From assembly GCA_015259045.1 (NCBI GenBank), contig JABZHD010000039.1, forward strand, positions 1-8,215: a DNA stretch of 8,215 nucleotides, in the 5' to 3' direction. This document shows positions 1-5,923 of this stretch, piece after piece (the stretch's first letter is position 1; each line of letters begins with the position of its first letter). Below the pieces are notes generated by a model. The model searched no databases. It had not been told where the DNA came from and saw only the letters and a program-made list of their open reading frames with translations. Origin of the DNA: Atopobium sp. (GTDB lineage: Bacteria; Actinomycetota; Coriobacteriia; Coriobacteriales; Atopobiaceae). The translations under genes and the position numbers were made by a program.

Positions 1-71
1 TTGTTTCAGGTACAGCCATTACACATCCAACTTCAATTACTTCTTGGTTTGCTGCAGCACTTGAGGATTAA
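1..71 (+). CDS. nanE: C-terminus of probable N-acetylmannosamine-6-phosphate 2-epimerase (partial)
   Basis: Only the last 22 residues are in the window; the first full codon starts at 3 and the stop TAA is at 69-71. The tail reads VSGTAITHPTSITSW followed by FAAALED. From family knowledge, this resembles the C-terminal end of NanE-type (beta/alpha)8-barrel epimerases, which typically end in a V-x-G-x-AIT-x-P-x-x-IT-x-x-F pattern that forms part of the phosphate-binding end of the barrel. NanE converts ManNAc-6-P to GlcNAc-6-P in sialic acid and amino-sugar use. The other two forward frames give no family-like sequence. The match is short, so another phosphate-binding TIM-barrel enzyme is possible. 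The gene ends 46 bp before rapZ, on the same strand, with no terminator between them, so the two may share a transcript. Confidence 0.55.
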   Translation, partial: VSGTAITHPTSITSWFAAALED

Positions 72-106
72 CGCTTGGAGCGGTAAGGTTTTCTCGTCAC
101 GTATTT

Positions 107-112
107 AAGGAG
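107..112 (+). promoter_or_regulatory. Ribosome binding site of rapZ
   Basis: AAGGAG lies 5 bases before the GTG at 118 and fixes that codon as the start. The longer stretch ACGTATTTAAGGAG (99-112) recurs almost exactly before pgk at 3205-3219. Confidence 0.8.
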
Positions 113-117
113 CGCCT

Positions 118-1035
118 GTGAAGAAAAACGATCCTACATCTTCAGTTATTCCCGACATTGTCATTATTACGGGTATGTCTGGATCGGGTCGTACGCAGGC
201 GCTTCATGTGTTTGAGGACATGGGTTATTTCTGCATTGATAACCTGCCACCAGCTCTTATTTTGCAGCTTTCTAACCTTGTGGGCATTAATACGGGTGTT
301 GGCCGCCACTTGGCCGTTACCTGCGATTTGCGCTCGCAAGGTCTTTTTGATGACATCTCTGAAGCTCTGAAGTCTCTTGCAGATCACGAGCTCACGTACA
401 AGATTGTCTATTTGGACTCCTCAGACGAAGTACTTATGCGTCGCTATAGTGAGAATCGCCGTCGTCATCCTTTAGCGCAGGAGGGAGAAAATCTCTCATC
501 TGCAATTTCTAAGGAGCGCGCACAGCTTCAAGACATAAAAGCCCTGGCAGATGTGGTCCTAGACACCTCATCTATGCGTACTAATACGCTCAAGAGCCGC
601 CTTCGTCGCGCATTTTCAGAGCTTGCTGAACAGCAGCTTATGGATGTTAGCGTGTTTTCCTTTGGCTTCAAAAATGGTTTGCCCGTTGAGGCTGACCTTA
701 TGATTGACGTGCGCTTCCTGCCCAATCCTTACTATGATCCAGAGCTCAGACCACTTACCGGTCTTGATGAGCCAGTAGCTCAATTTGTCCTTGAGCACGG
801 CACTACTAAGAAATTCCTTAAGTCTTGGTTTGAGCTGCTTGATGTAGTAATGCCTGGCTATGTGCAGGAAGGCAAGAGTTTGCTTTCTATTGCGGTAGGT
901 TGTACAGGCGGCCAGCATAGAAGTGTTGCAATCGCTCGTGCTACCGCAGAGCACCTTACTAGCCAGGGCTACCGCGTAACGCTGTTCCATCGCGATCTTG
1001 ACGCGGCTCAGAAGAAGTCTCAGCAGGCTGAGTAG
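118..1035 (+). CDS. rapZ: RapZ family nucleotide-binding regulatory protein
   Basis: A complete 305-residue RapZ/YvcJ protein (family usually about 280-300). The N-terminal P-loop domain has a Walker A motif at residues 19-26, GMSGSGRT, in which the usual lysine is arginine. As I recall the family, actinobacterial members often have Arg here. It is followed by the conserved FEDMGYFCIDNLPPAL (32-47). The C-terminal domain has RFLPNPYYDPELRPLTG (199-215) and GCTGGQHRS (261-269), the signature regions of the family. In E. coli RapZ binds glucosamine-6-phosphate and guides decay of the GlmZ small RNA; in Gram-positives YvcJ hydrolyses nucleotides and its role is less clear. The RNA target in this organism cannot be inferred. 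The start is GTG, chosen for the AAGGAG 5 bases upstream. whiA begins 13 bp after the stop, so the two are probably co-transcribed. Confidence 0.95.
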   Translation: MKKNDPTSSVIPDIVIITGMSGSGRTQALHVFEDMGYFCIDNLPPALILQLSNLVGINTGVGRHLAVTCDLRSQGLFDDISEALKSLADHELTYKIVYLDSSDEVLMRRYSENRRRHPLAQEGENLSSAISKERAQLQDIKALADVVLDTSSMRTNTLKSRLRRAFSELAEQQLMDVSVFSFGFKNGLPVEADLMIDVRFLPNPYYDPELRPLTGLDEPVAQFVLEHGTTKKFLKSWFELLDVVMPGYVQEGKSLLSIAVGCTGGQHRSVAIARATAEHLTSQGYRVTLFHRDLDAAQKKSQQAE

Positions 1036-1048
1036 AAGTTAGTCTGTC

Positions 1049-2017
1049 ATGTCCTATACTGCCTTGGTAAAAAATGAGCTGGTCAGCGTACCAGAAATTC
1101 AGACGGACTGTGAATTAGCCCAGCTTTCTGCGCTTATTCGTGTTTCCGGAACGTTATCGATGCACGGTCCTGGTAAATTTGCCGTTCGCATTGTTACTGA
1201 GACTGGCACGGTTGCCCGTACCGTTATTAGTTCTTCTCGCCGTCTGTTTGATCTGGGTACTTCCGTTGAGTACCGTCGCTCTATCATGCATAAAAAACGC
1301 AACTATTTGCTTGAGATTTCTAACCAGGATTCGCTTGCAGAAGCACTTTCCGCTCTTGGCATTTATATACCGGGAGAAGGCCTGGTAAGTGGCATTCCTA
1401 AAAGCGTTATTCGCACCAAACAGGCGCAGCGAGCTTTTTTGCGCGGAGCGTTTATGGCGGGCGGATTTTTGGCCGATCCCTTAAAAGATTTTCACTTAGA
1501 GATTGCTGTCTCGGGAGAAAGATTTGCCACTGAGCTGGTAAAACTTATGGGATCCATTGGTGTAAAGGCACGTCTTAATCATCGTAACCGCCATACCAAT
1601 GCACTCATGCGTACCAGAGAAATTTATGCTGTCTACCTTAAGAGCTCTGACGACATCATCAAGTTTTTGCGAGAGATTGGTGCGCCCACCATGGCGCGCG
1701 CTATCGCGTTTACCCGCGTGCAAAAGCATTATCGCAACAACGTCAATCGAGTTGTCAACGCAGAGATGGCAAATCAAACACGGTCTTCAAATGCAGCGGC
1801 AGACCAGTTAGCGCTCATAGAAAAGGCCGAGAAACTCGTTGGACTCAGAGCTCTGCCGCCAGCGGTCAGAGATTTTTGTCTTGCACGAAAAGATAATCCT
1901 GAGCTGTCATTATCAGCGCTGGGGGAGTCATTTGTACCACCCGTATCCAAGTCCGCCATGTATCACCGACTGCTTCGTTTGGAAAAAATCGTTCAGGATT
2001 TAGAAAAAGATGCATAA
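1049..2017 (+). CDS. whiA: WhiA-type DNA-binding protein (DUF199)
   Basis: A 322-residue WhiA homologue. Residues about 20-225 form the LAGLIDADG-like domain, with FLRGAFMAGGF at 130-140 and the following HLEI at 149-152; in WhiA this fold lacks nuclease activity. The stretch NRVVNAEMANQTRSSNAAADQ-like (233-253) is the conserved linker. The C-terminal helix-turn-helix is at about 283-315, containing PPVSKSAMYHRLLRLEKI. WhiA controls sporulation genes in Streptomyces and acts in cell division and chromosome segregation in Bacillus; in a non-sporulating organism a division or metabolic role is likelier. An in-frame stop at 1040-1042 makes the ATG at 1049 the first possible ATG. No good ribosome binding site precedes it, so translation may depend on coupling to rapZ. 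The gene usually follows rapZ and yvcK, but yvcK is not here. Confidence 0.95.
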   Translation: MSYTALVKNELVSVPEIQTDCELAQLSALIRVSGTLSMHGPGKFAVRIVTETGTVARTVISSSRRLFDLGTSVEYRRSIMHKKRNYLLEISNQDSLAEALSALGIYIPGEGLVSGIPKSVIRTKQAQRAFLRGAFMAGGFLADPLKDFHLEIAVSGERFATELVKLMGSIGVKARLNHRNRHTNALMRTREIYAVYLKSSDDIIKFLREIGAPTMARAIAFTRVQKHYRNNVNRVVNAEMANQTRSSNAAADQLALIEKAEKLVGLRALPPAVRDFCLARKDNPELSLSALGESFVPPVSKSAMYHRLLRLEKIVQDLEKDA

Positions 2018-2034
2018 GTTATCGGCGAGTGCGG

Positions 2035-2040
2035 TAAAAT
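2035..2040 (+). promoter_or_regulatory. Candidate -10 element of a gap promoter
   Basis: TAAAAT matches the TATAAT consensus at five of six bases and lies 18 bp after the whiA stop. It is embedded in a short dyad, CGAGT (2026-2030) and ACTCG (2041-2045), which could serve as an operator. No convincing -35 hexamer sits 16-18 bp upstream. A promoter here would make sense because codon use changes sharply from whiA to gap, implying much higher gap expression. Weakly supported. Confidence 0.3.
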
Positions 2041-2068
2041 ACTCGGTGTACGGTTTAAATGTTAATGA

Positions 2069-2089
2069 ATCCGGAGAATGGCTCTGGGT
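2069..2089 (+). promoter_or_regulatory. Stem-loop in the gap leader
   Basis: ATCCGGAG (2069-2076) can pair with CTCTGGGT (2082-2089) around the loop AATGG: eight pairs, two of them G-T. It lies just upstream of the gap ribosome binding site AAAGGAG (2095-2101) and could protect the 5' end of a highly abundant mRNA. No U-run follows, so it is not a terminator. Confidence 0.4.
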
Positions 2090-2109
2090 CACCGAAAGGA
2101 GCATTACGT

Positions 2110-3135
2110 ATGGCAGTAAAGGTTGCTATTAACGGTTTTGGCCGCATTGGTCGCCTTGCATTTAGGCAGATGTTTGGTCACGAGGGTTCCGAGATTGTTG
2201 CAATCAACGACCTTACTTCTCCAGAGATGCTTGCATATCTTCTGAAGTATGACTCTACTCAGGGCAACTATTCCCGCGATCACAAGGTAGAGGCAACTGA
2301 CCACTCCATCATCGTTGACGGTCACGAGATTGTTATTTACAAGGAGGCAGACGCTAACAACCTGCCTTGGGGCGATCTCAACGTTGACGTTGTTCTTGAG
2401 TGCACCGGTTTCTACACTTCTAAGGACAAGGCACAGGCTCACATCAACGCTGGTGCTAAGAAGGTTGTCATTTCTGCTCCTGCAGGCAATGACCTCCCAA
2501 CCATCGTCTTCAACGTTAACCATGAGACCCTCACTGCAGATGACAACATCATCTCCGCAGCTTCCTGCACCACCAACTGCCTTGCTCCTATGGCAAAGGG
2601 TCTCAACGACTTCGCAACTATCAAGTCCGGTATCATGACCACCATTCACGCATACACTGGTGACCAGATGATCCTCGACGGCCCACAGCGCAAGGGTAAC
2701 TTCCGTCGTTCCCGTGCTGGTGCAGAGAACATCGTTCCTAACTCCACCGGTGCTGCAAAGGCTATTGGCCTTGTTCTTCCTGAGCTCAACGGCAAGCTCA
2801 TTGGTGCTGCTCAGCGCGTTCCTACGCCAACTGGCTCCCTCACCAACCTCTATGCTGTTGTTGACAAGAAGGTCACCGTTGACGAGGTCAACGCTGCAAT
2901 GAAGGCATATGCAGAGACTATCCCAGAGACCTTTGGTTACAACGAGGATGACATCGTTTCCCGCGATATCGTCGGTGAGACTCACGGCTCCATCTTCGAC
3001 GCAACTCAGACCATGTGCTCTGACCTTGGCGATGGCACCACTCTTGTTCAGGTCACCTCTTGGTACGACAACGAGAACTCCTACACTTCTCAGATGGTCC
3101 GCACCATCAAGTACTTCGAGAAGTTCGTTGCTTAA
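2110..3135 (+). CDS. gap: Glyceraldehyde-3-phosphate dehydrogenase, NAD-type, class I
   Basis: Converts glyceraldehyde-3-phosphate, NAD+ and phosphate to 1,3-bisphosphoglycerate in the cytoplasm. The 341-residue product has the Rossmann start [15 protein letters not shown] (5-19) and Asp34 in AINDL, which favours NAD over NADP. The catalytic Cys153 is in [10 protein letters not shown] and the partner His180 in [10 protein letters not shown]. The phosphate-site region [17 protein letters not shown] (204-220) and the C-terminal [12 protein letters not shown] (318-329) are intact. An ATG at 2059 would add 17 residues but has no ribosome binding site. The ATG at 2110 has AAAGGAG eight bases upstream and gives the family's usual N-terminus. 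Codons are strongly biased (AAC, AAG, ATC), as in highly expressed genes. pgk follows after 88 bp that contain a terminator-like hairpin. Confidence 0.98.
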   Translation: MAVKVAINGFGRIGRLAFRQMFGHEGSEIVAINDLTSPEMLAYLLKYDSTQGNYSRDHKVEATDHSIIVDGHEIVIYKEADANNLPWGDLNVDVVLECTGFYTSKDKAQAHINAGAKKVVISAPAGNDLPTIVFNVNHETLTADDNIISAASCTTNCLAPMAKGLNDFATIKSGIMTTIHAYTGDQMILDGPQRKGNFRRSRAGAENIVPNSTGAAKAIGLVLPELNGKLIGAAQRVPTPTGSLTNLYAVVDKKVTVDEVNAAMKAYAETIPETFGYNEDDIVSRDIVGETHGSIFDATQTMCSDLGDGTTLVQVTSWYDNENSYTSQMVRTIKYFEKFVA

Positions 3136-3157
3136 GTTCTAGTTACATAGACGCCTT

Positions 3158-3200
3158 AGGCGCGGTCGCAGCATCTGCCGCGATCGCGCCTTCTTTTGTT
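3158..3200 (+). terminator. Terminator-like hairpin between gap and pgk
   Basis: AGGCGCGGTCGC (3158-3169) pairs with GCGATCGCGCCT (3180-3191): 12 consecutive pairs with one G-T, around a 10-base loop that can form two further pairs. It is followed by TTCTTTTGTT. The tail is T-rich but interrupted, and pgk starts only 33 bp after the stem, so it more likely trims or protects the gap transcript than stops all transcription. CGCCTT at 3152-3157 repeats the right arm (3187-3192) and could compete for AGGCG, a possible weak alternative fold. Confidence 0.65.
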
Positions 3201-3212
3201 GGAAACGTATTT

Positions 3213-3219
3213 AAAGGAG
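3213..3219 (+). promoter_or_regulatory. Ribosome binding site of pgk
   Basis: AAAGGAG ends 4 bases before the ATG at 3224. Together with the upstream ACGTATTT it repeats the leader of rapZ (99-112) with one extra A. Confidence 0.8.
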
Positions 3220-3223
3220 TGAC

Positions 3224-4414
3224 ATGGCTTTTACAAAGAAGACTGTCCGCGATGCAGATGTTGATGGCAAGCGCGTTCTTATGCGCGTTGACTTCAACGT
3301 ACCTCTGAAGGACGGCGTTGTTACTGACGACACCCGCGTTCGCGCTGCACTTCCAACCATCCAGTATCTTCTCGACCACAACGCAAAGGTCATCCTGATG
3401 AGCCACCTTGGTCGTCCAGATGGCACCGGCTTCCAGCCAGAGCTTTCCCTGCGCCCAGCTGCAGAGAAGCTTGCTGAGCTTCTTGGCCGCGAGGTTAAGT
3501 TTGTTGAGGACACGTATGGCGAGAAGGCCCGTGAGGCTGTAGACGCACTTAAGGACGGCGAGGTTCTTGTTCTTGAGAACGTCCGTTTTGACAAGCGTGA
3601 GAAGAAGAACGATCCAGAGATTGCAAAGACCCTTGCATCTTATGGTGACATCTTTGTTCTTGACGCCTTTGGTACCGCTCACCGTGCACAGGGTTCTGTT
3701 GTTGGACCAGCAGCTTACCTTCCTGCATATGCTGGCTTCCTGCTTGAGAAAGAGGTTGACACTCTTACCTCTATCTTCTCTAACCCAGAGCGCCCACTTG
3801 TAGCTATCGTTGGTGGCTCCAAGGTTTCTTCTAAGATTGGTGTTCTTGATCACCTTATCGACTCCGCTGATACCCTCATCATTGGTGGCGGTATGGCATA
3901 CACCTTCTTCCTGGCTAAGGGTTATACCGTTGGTACTTCTCTTCAGGAGCCAGACTGGATTGAGCGCGCAGGCGAGATGCTCAAGAAGGCTGAGGAGAAG
4001 GGCGTTAAGATTCTGCTTCCTGTTGACAACGTTGTTACCGATCACTTTGGTGAGGACGCTGTTGGTGAGGTAGTTCCTTCCGATCAGATTCCTGCAGACC
4101 GCATGGGTATGGACATTGGTCCTAAGACTGTTGAGCTTTACTCTGAGGCTATCAAGGGTGCAAAGACCGTCTTCTGGAATGGTCCTATGGGCGTCTTTGA
4201 GTTTGACCAGTTTGCAAAGGGCACCGAGGCTGTTGCTCGTGCTGTTGCAGATGCTGATTGCACCTCCATCATTGGCGGCGGCGATTCCGTTGCAGCAGTT
4301 AACAAGTTCCACCTTGCTGATAAGATGAGCTGGATTTCCACTGGCGGCGGCGCTTCCATGGAGCTCGTTGAGGGTAAGGCACTTCCAGGAGTGGAGGCGC
4401 TTCTCGATGCGTAA
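3224..4414 (+). CDS. pgk: Phosphoglycerate kinase
   Basis: Transfers phosphate from 1,3-bisphosphoglycerate to ADP, the first ATP-yielding step of glycolysis; cytoplasmic. The 396-residue product is of normal length. The N-terminal substrate-binding domain has VLMRVDFNVPLKDG (18-31), ILMSHLGRPDG (57-67), LENVRF (117-122) and DAFGTAHR (147-154). The C-terminal nucleotide domain has VAIVGGSKVSSKIGVL (193-208), IIGGGMAYTF (219-228), NGPMGVFE (319-326), GGGDS (351-355) and STGGGASMELVEG (372-384). All conserved basic and glycine-rich elements are intact. The last 8 bp overlap the start of tpiA, so the two products are probably made in a coupled way. Codon bias is strong, as in gap. Confidence 0.98.
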   Translation: MAFTKKTVRDADVDGKRVLMRVDFNVPLKDGVVTDDTRVRAALPTIQYLLDHNAKVILMSHLGRPDGTGFQPELSLRPAAEKLAELLGREVKFVEDTYGEKAREAVDALKDGEVLVLENVRFDKREKKNDPEIAKTLASYGDIFVLDAFGTAHRAQGSVVGPAAYLPAYAGFLLEKEVDTLTSIFSNPERPLVAIVGGSKVSSKIGVLDHLIDSADTLIIGGGMAYTFFLAKGYTVGTSLQEPDWIERAGEMLKKAEEKGVKILLPVDNVVTDHFGEDAVGEVVPSDQIPADRMGMDIGPKTVELYSEAIKGAKTVFWNGPMGVFEFDQFAKGTEAVARAVADADCTSIIGGGDSVAAVNKFHLADKMSWISTGGGASMELVEGKALPGVEALLDA

Positions 4415-5174
4415 TCGTATGATCGCAGGTAACTGGAAGATGAATGAGACTTTCGCTGAGGGCGTTGAGCTTGCTCAGGGAATTGTCGATCAGCTTGCTT
4501 CCGGTACCGGAAACGTTGATGTTGTTATTGCTCCACCTCTTGTAGACCTTAAGGGCGTCTCTGAGGTTCTTACCCAGGCCAACTCTTCTGTTGCTCTCTC
4601 TGCACAGAATGTGTACTGGGAGGAGTCTGGTGCATTTACTGGTGAGACCTCTCCAGCAATGCTGACTTCTGTTGGTGCAACTTACTGCATCATTGGTCAC
4701 TCCGAGCGCCGTGGCTACTTTGGAGAGACCGACGAGGACATTAACCGCAAGGCAAAGGCATTGATGGCTCATGACATCGTTCCTATTTCTTGCTGCGGTG
4801 AGTCACTTGAGGTCCGCAACGCTGGTACTCACGTTCAGTTTGTTGTTGACCAGATTAAGGAAGATACCAAGGGTCTTGAGATTACTGATCCTTCCAAGTA
4901 CGTTATTGCTTACGAGCCAATCTGGGCAATTGGTACTGGTATGACTGCAACTGCTGATGACGCTCAGGAAGTTTGCGGTGCAATCCGTAAGACCCTGGTA
5001 GAGATCTTTGGTGCAGAAATTGCAGATGGCATTCGTATTCTCTACGGTGGCTCTGCTAAGCCAGAAAACGTTGGAGGCTTCCTCGAGAAAGAGGACGTCG
5101 ACGGCGCACTTGTTGGCGGCGCGTCTCTCAAGGCTGATTCTTTCGTTGCAATGGTAAAGAGCGCAATGAACTAA
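4407..5174 (+). CDS. tpiA: Triosephosphate isomerase
   Basis: Interconverts dihydroxyacetone phosphate and glyceraldehyde-3-phosphate. The 255-residue product has Asn9 and Lys11 in GNWKMN, the electrophile His98 in IIGHSERR, and the catalytic base Glu170 in AYEPIWAIGTG (168-178), whose end is the flexible loop 6. The phosphate-binding YGGSAKPENV (213-222) and GALVGGASL (233-241) are also present. The start chosen is the ATG at 4407, with GGAGG (4393-4397) nine bases upstream. A GTG at 4368 would add 13 residues that are read from pgk in another frame and look unlike TIM. The coding region begins inside pgk, with an 8-bp overlap. The gene ends the glycolytic cluster, 73 bp before a strong terminator. 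Confidence 0.97.
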   Translation: MRNRMIAGNWKMNETFAEGVELAQGIVDQLASGTGNVDVVIAPPLVDLKGVSEVLTQANSSVALSAQNVYWEESGAFTGETSPAMLTSVGATYCIIGHSERRGYFGETDEDINRKAKALMAHDIVPISCCGESLEVRNAGTHVQFVVDQIKEDTKGLEITDPSKYVIAYEPIWAIGTGMTATADDAQEVCGAIRKTLVEIFGAEIADGIRILYGGSAKPENVGGFLEKEDVDGALVGGASLKADSFVAMVKSAMN

Positions 5175-5247
5175 ACTCTGGCAAAGCTTCTTACCACCAG
5201 TGAGGTGCTTATCCCATCTGTTAAGTTCTTGTTTGTTTTGCAACTTG

Positions 5248-5290
5248 GCACACGTCATTCCCAAAGGGGAGTGGCGTGTGCTATTCTTTT
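5248..5290 (+). terminator. Intrinsic terminator after tpiA
   Basis: GCACACGTCATTCCC (5248-5262) pairs with the segment 5267-5281 around the loop AAAG: 15 consecutive pairs including two G-T, and two more pairs can extend the base. CTATTCTTTT follows. It lies 73 bp past the tpiA stop and should separate the glycolytic unit from secG. Confidence 0.8.
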
Positions 5291-5335
5291 CTGTCGTACG
5301 TAAAAATAACTAGGGCTGGATTTTCTCGCCAGCAA

Positions 5336-5348
5336 GAGGGGGAACCTC
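5336..5348 (+). promoter_or_regulatory. secG ribosome binding site inside a small hairpin
   Basis: The purine run AGGGGGA (5337-5343) precedes the GTG at 5349. GAGG (5336-5339) can pair with CCTC (5345-5348), which touches the start codon. A second inverted repeat, GCTGG (5315-5319) with CCAGC (5329-5333), lies just upstream. Either could restrain translation; the stems are short, so this is tentative. Confidence 0.4.
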
Positions 5349-5600
5349 GTGGGCGTTCTGAATACAATTCTTTTAGTGCTGTTTGTACTTTCTGGCATTT
5401 TGACGGTGCTGCTTGTTTTAGCACACTCCGGAAAGGGCACCGGCGTTTCTGACATGATTGCTGCATCTATGTATAACGCAAGCGCTGGTTCAGGCATTAT
5501 GGAGAAGAACCTTGATCGCCTTACCGTCATCACTACAACCATTTTCCTGGTTTGCGCTATTGTTATGGCTTTGACGTTCCCTGTTGGCGCTATTGGCTAA
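5349..5600 (+). CDS. secG: Preprotein translocase subunit SecG
   Basis: A small membrane protein of the SecYEG channel that aids protein export. The 83-residue product is the usual size and layout: transmembrane segment 1 at about 4-24, a loop containing HSGKGTGVSDMI (26-37) and a Gly-rich stretch, then LDRLT (55-59) leading into transmembrane segment 2 at about 60-78. The GKG-x-G loop and the L-x-x-x-T element before the second helix match the family. The start is GTG, chosen because the G-rich ribosome binding site is six bases upstream and the first helix begins at once. The tpiA-secG order is common in Gram-positive genomes. Here strong terminators stand on both sides, so secG appears to be its own unit, but I see no convincing promoter in the 60 bp available. 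Confidence 0.93.
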   Translation: MGVLNTILLVLFVLSGILTVLLVLAHSGKGTGVSDMIAASMYNASAGSGIMEKNLDRLTVITTTIFLVCAIVMALTFPVGAIG

Positions 5601-5626
5601 GCAGCTCCTTTTACTTTTGAATTACC

Positions 5627-5658
5627 TGCCGAGAAACCCGAGTTTCTCGGCATTTTTT
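5627..5658 (+). terminator. Intrinsic terminator after secG
   Basis: TGCCGAGAAAC (5627-5637) pairs perfectly over 11 bp with GTTTCTCGGCA (5642-5652) around the loop CCGA, followed by six T residues. It starts 26 bp after the secG stop. Textbook form. Confidence 0.93.
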
Positions 5659-5735
5659 ATTCGTAGTCTGCGGAGTATGCGAAAATTTGCTATTGAGAAT
5701 AACGGCAAAAAGGCCGGGCGCGACAGATAGTAGTT

Positions 5736-5756
5736 TTCTGTTACTTCTTAACAGAA
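5736..5756. promoter_or_regulatory. Perfect dyad, possible operator
   Basis: TTCTGTTA (5736-5743) and TAACAGAA (5749-5756) are exact inverted repeats separated by CTTCT. Size and symmetry suit a dimeric regulator. As RNA it would form an AT-rich 8-bp stem followed by TTTT, so a weak backup terminator is an alternative. The regulator is unknown. Confidence 0.4.
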
Positions 5757-5886
5757 TTTTCAATAACGTTTCTCATATGTAAACAAATTTGATTGTGACC
5801 TGCACGCTGGACTTTAACAGTCATTATATGTGGATACGTTTTACTGGGATTGGTATGCATAATCTTGCTTATCTAAGAGATATTTT

Positions 5887-5916
5887 TTGGGTTAAGCAGC
5901 TTATCCATGGTAAAAT
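5887..5916 (+). promoter_or_regulatory. Candidate promoter of the opp operon
   Basis: TGGTAAAAT (5908-5916) is an extended -10 element (TG, one base, then TAAAAT with five of six matches). TTGGGT (5887-5892), 18 bp before the hexamer, is a partial -35. Transcription would begin near 5920-5924, giving a leader of about 100 bases. The motif GCTTATCCA (5899-5907) fills the spacer, a position suited to repression. Confidence 0.45.
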
Positions 5917-5923
5917 TGCACTT

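Noticed and set aside
2059..2109. Longer gap start adding 17 residues
   Set aside because: No ribosome binding site before 2059 and the extra residues are not part of GAPDH. The ATG at 2110 has AAAGGAG at good spacing.
2104..2985. 293-codon open frame on the minus strand across gap
   Set aside because: Same cause: biased codons on the + strand remove stops on the other strand. Its composition (rich in Val, Cys, Leu, Asn) looks like a reversed codon pattern, not a protein family.
3143..4312. 389-codon open frame on the minus strand covering nearly all of pgk
   Set aside because: It is the shadow of the strong codon bias of pgk. The protein has no family-like motifs and no ribosome binding site, and pgk itself is complete with all its motifs.
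4368..4406. Longer tpiA start at GTG 4368
   Set aside because: It would add 13 residues translated from pgk sequence in another frame. The ATG at 4407 has GGAGG at nine bases and gives the normal TIM N-terminus.
5703..5716. CGGC/GCCG inverted repeat with an A-rich loop
   Set aside because: Only four pairs and no T-run or promoter context; too short to support as an element.
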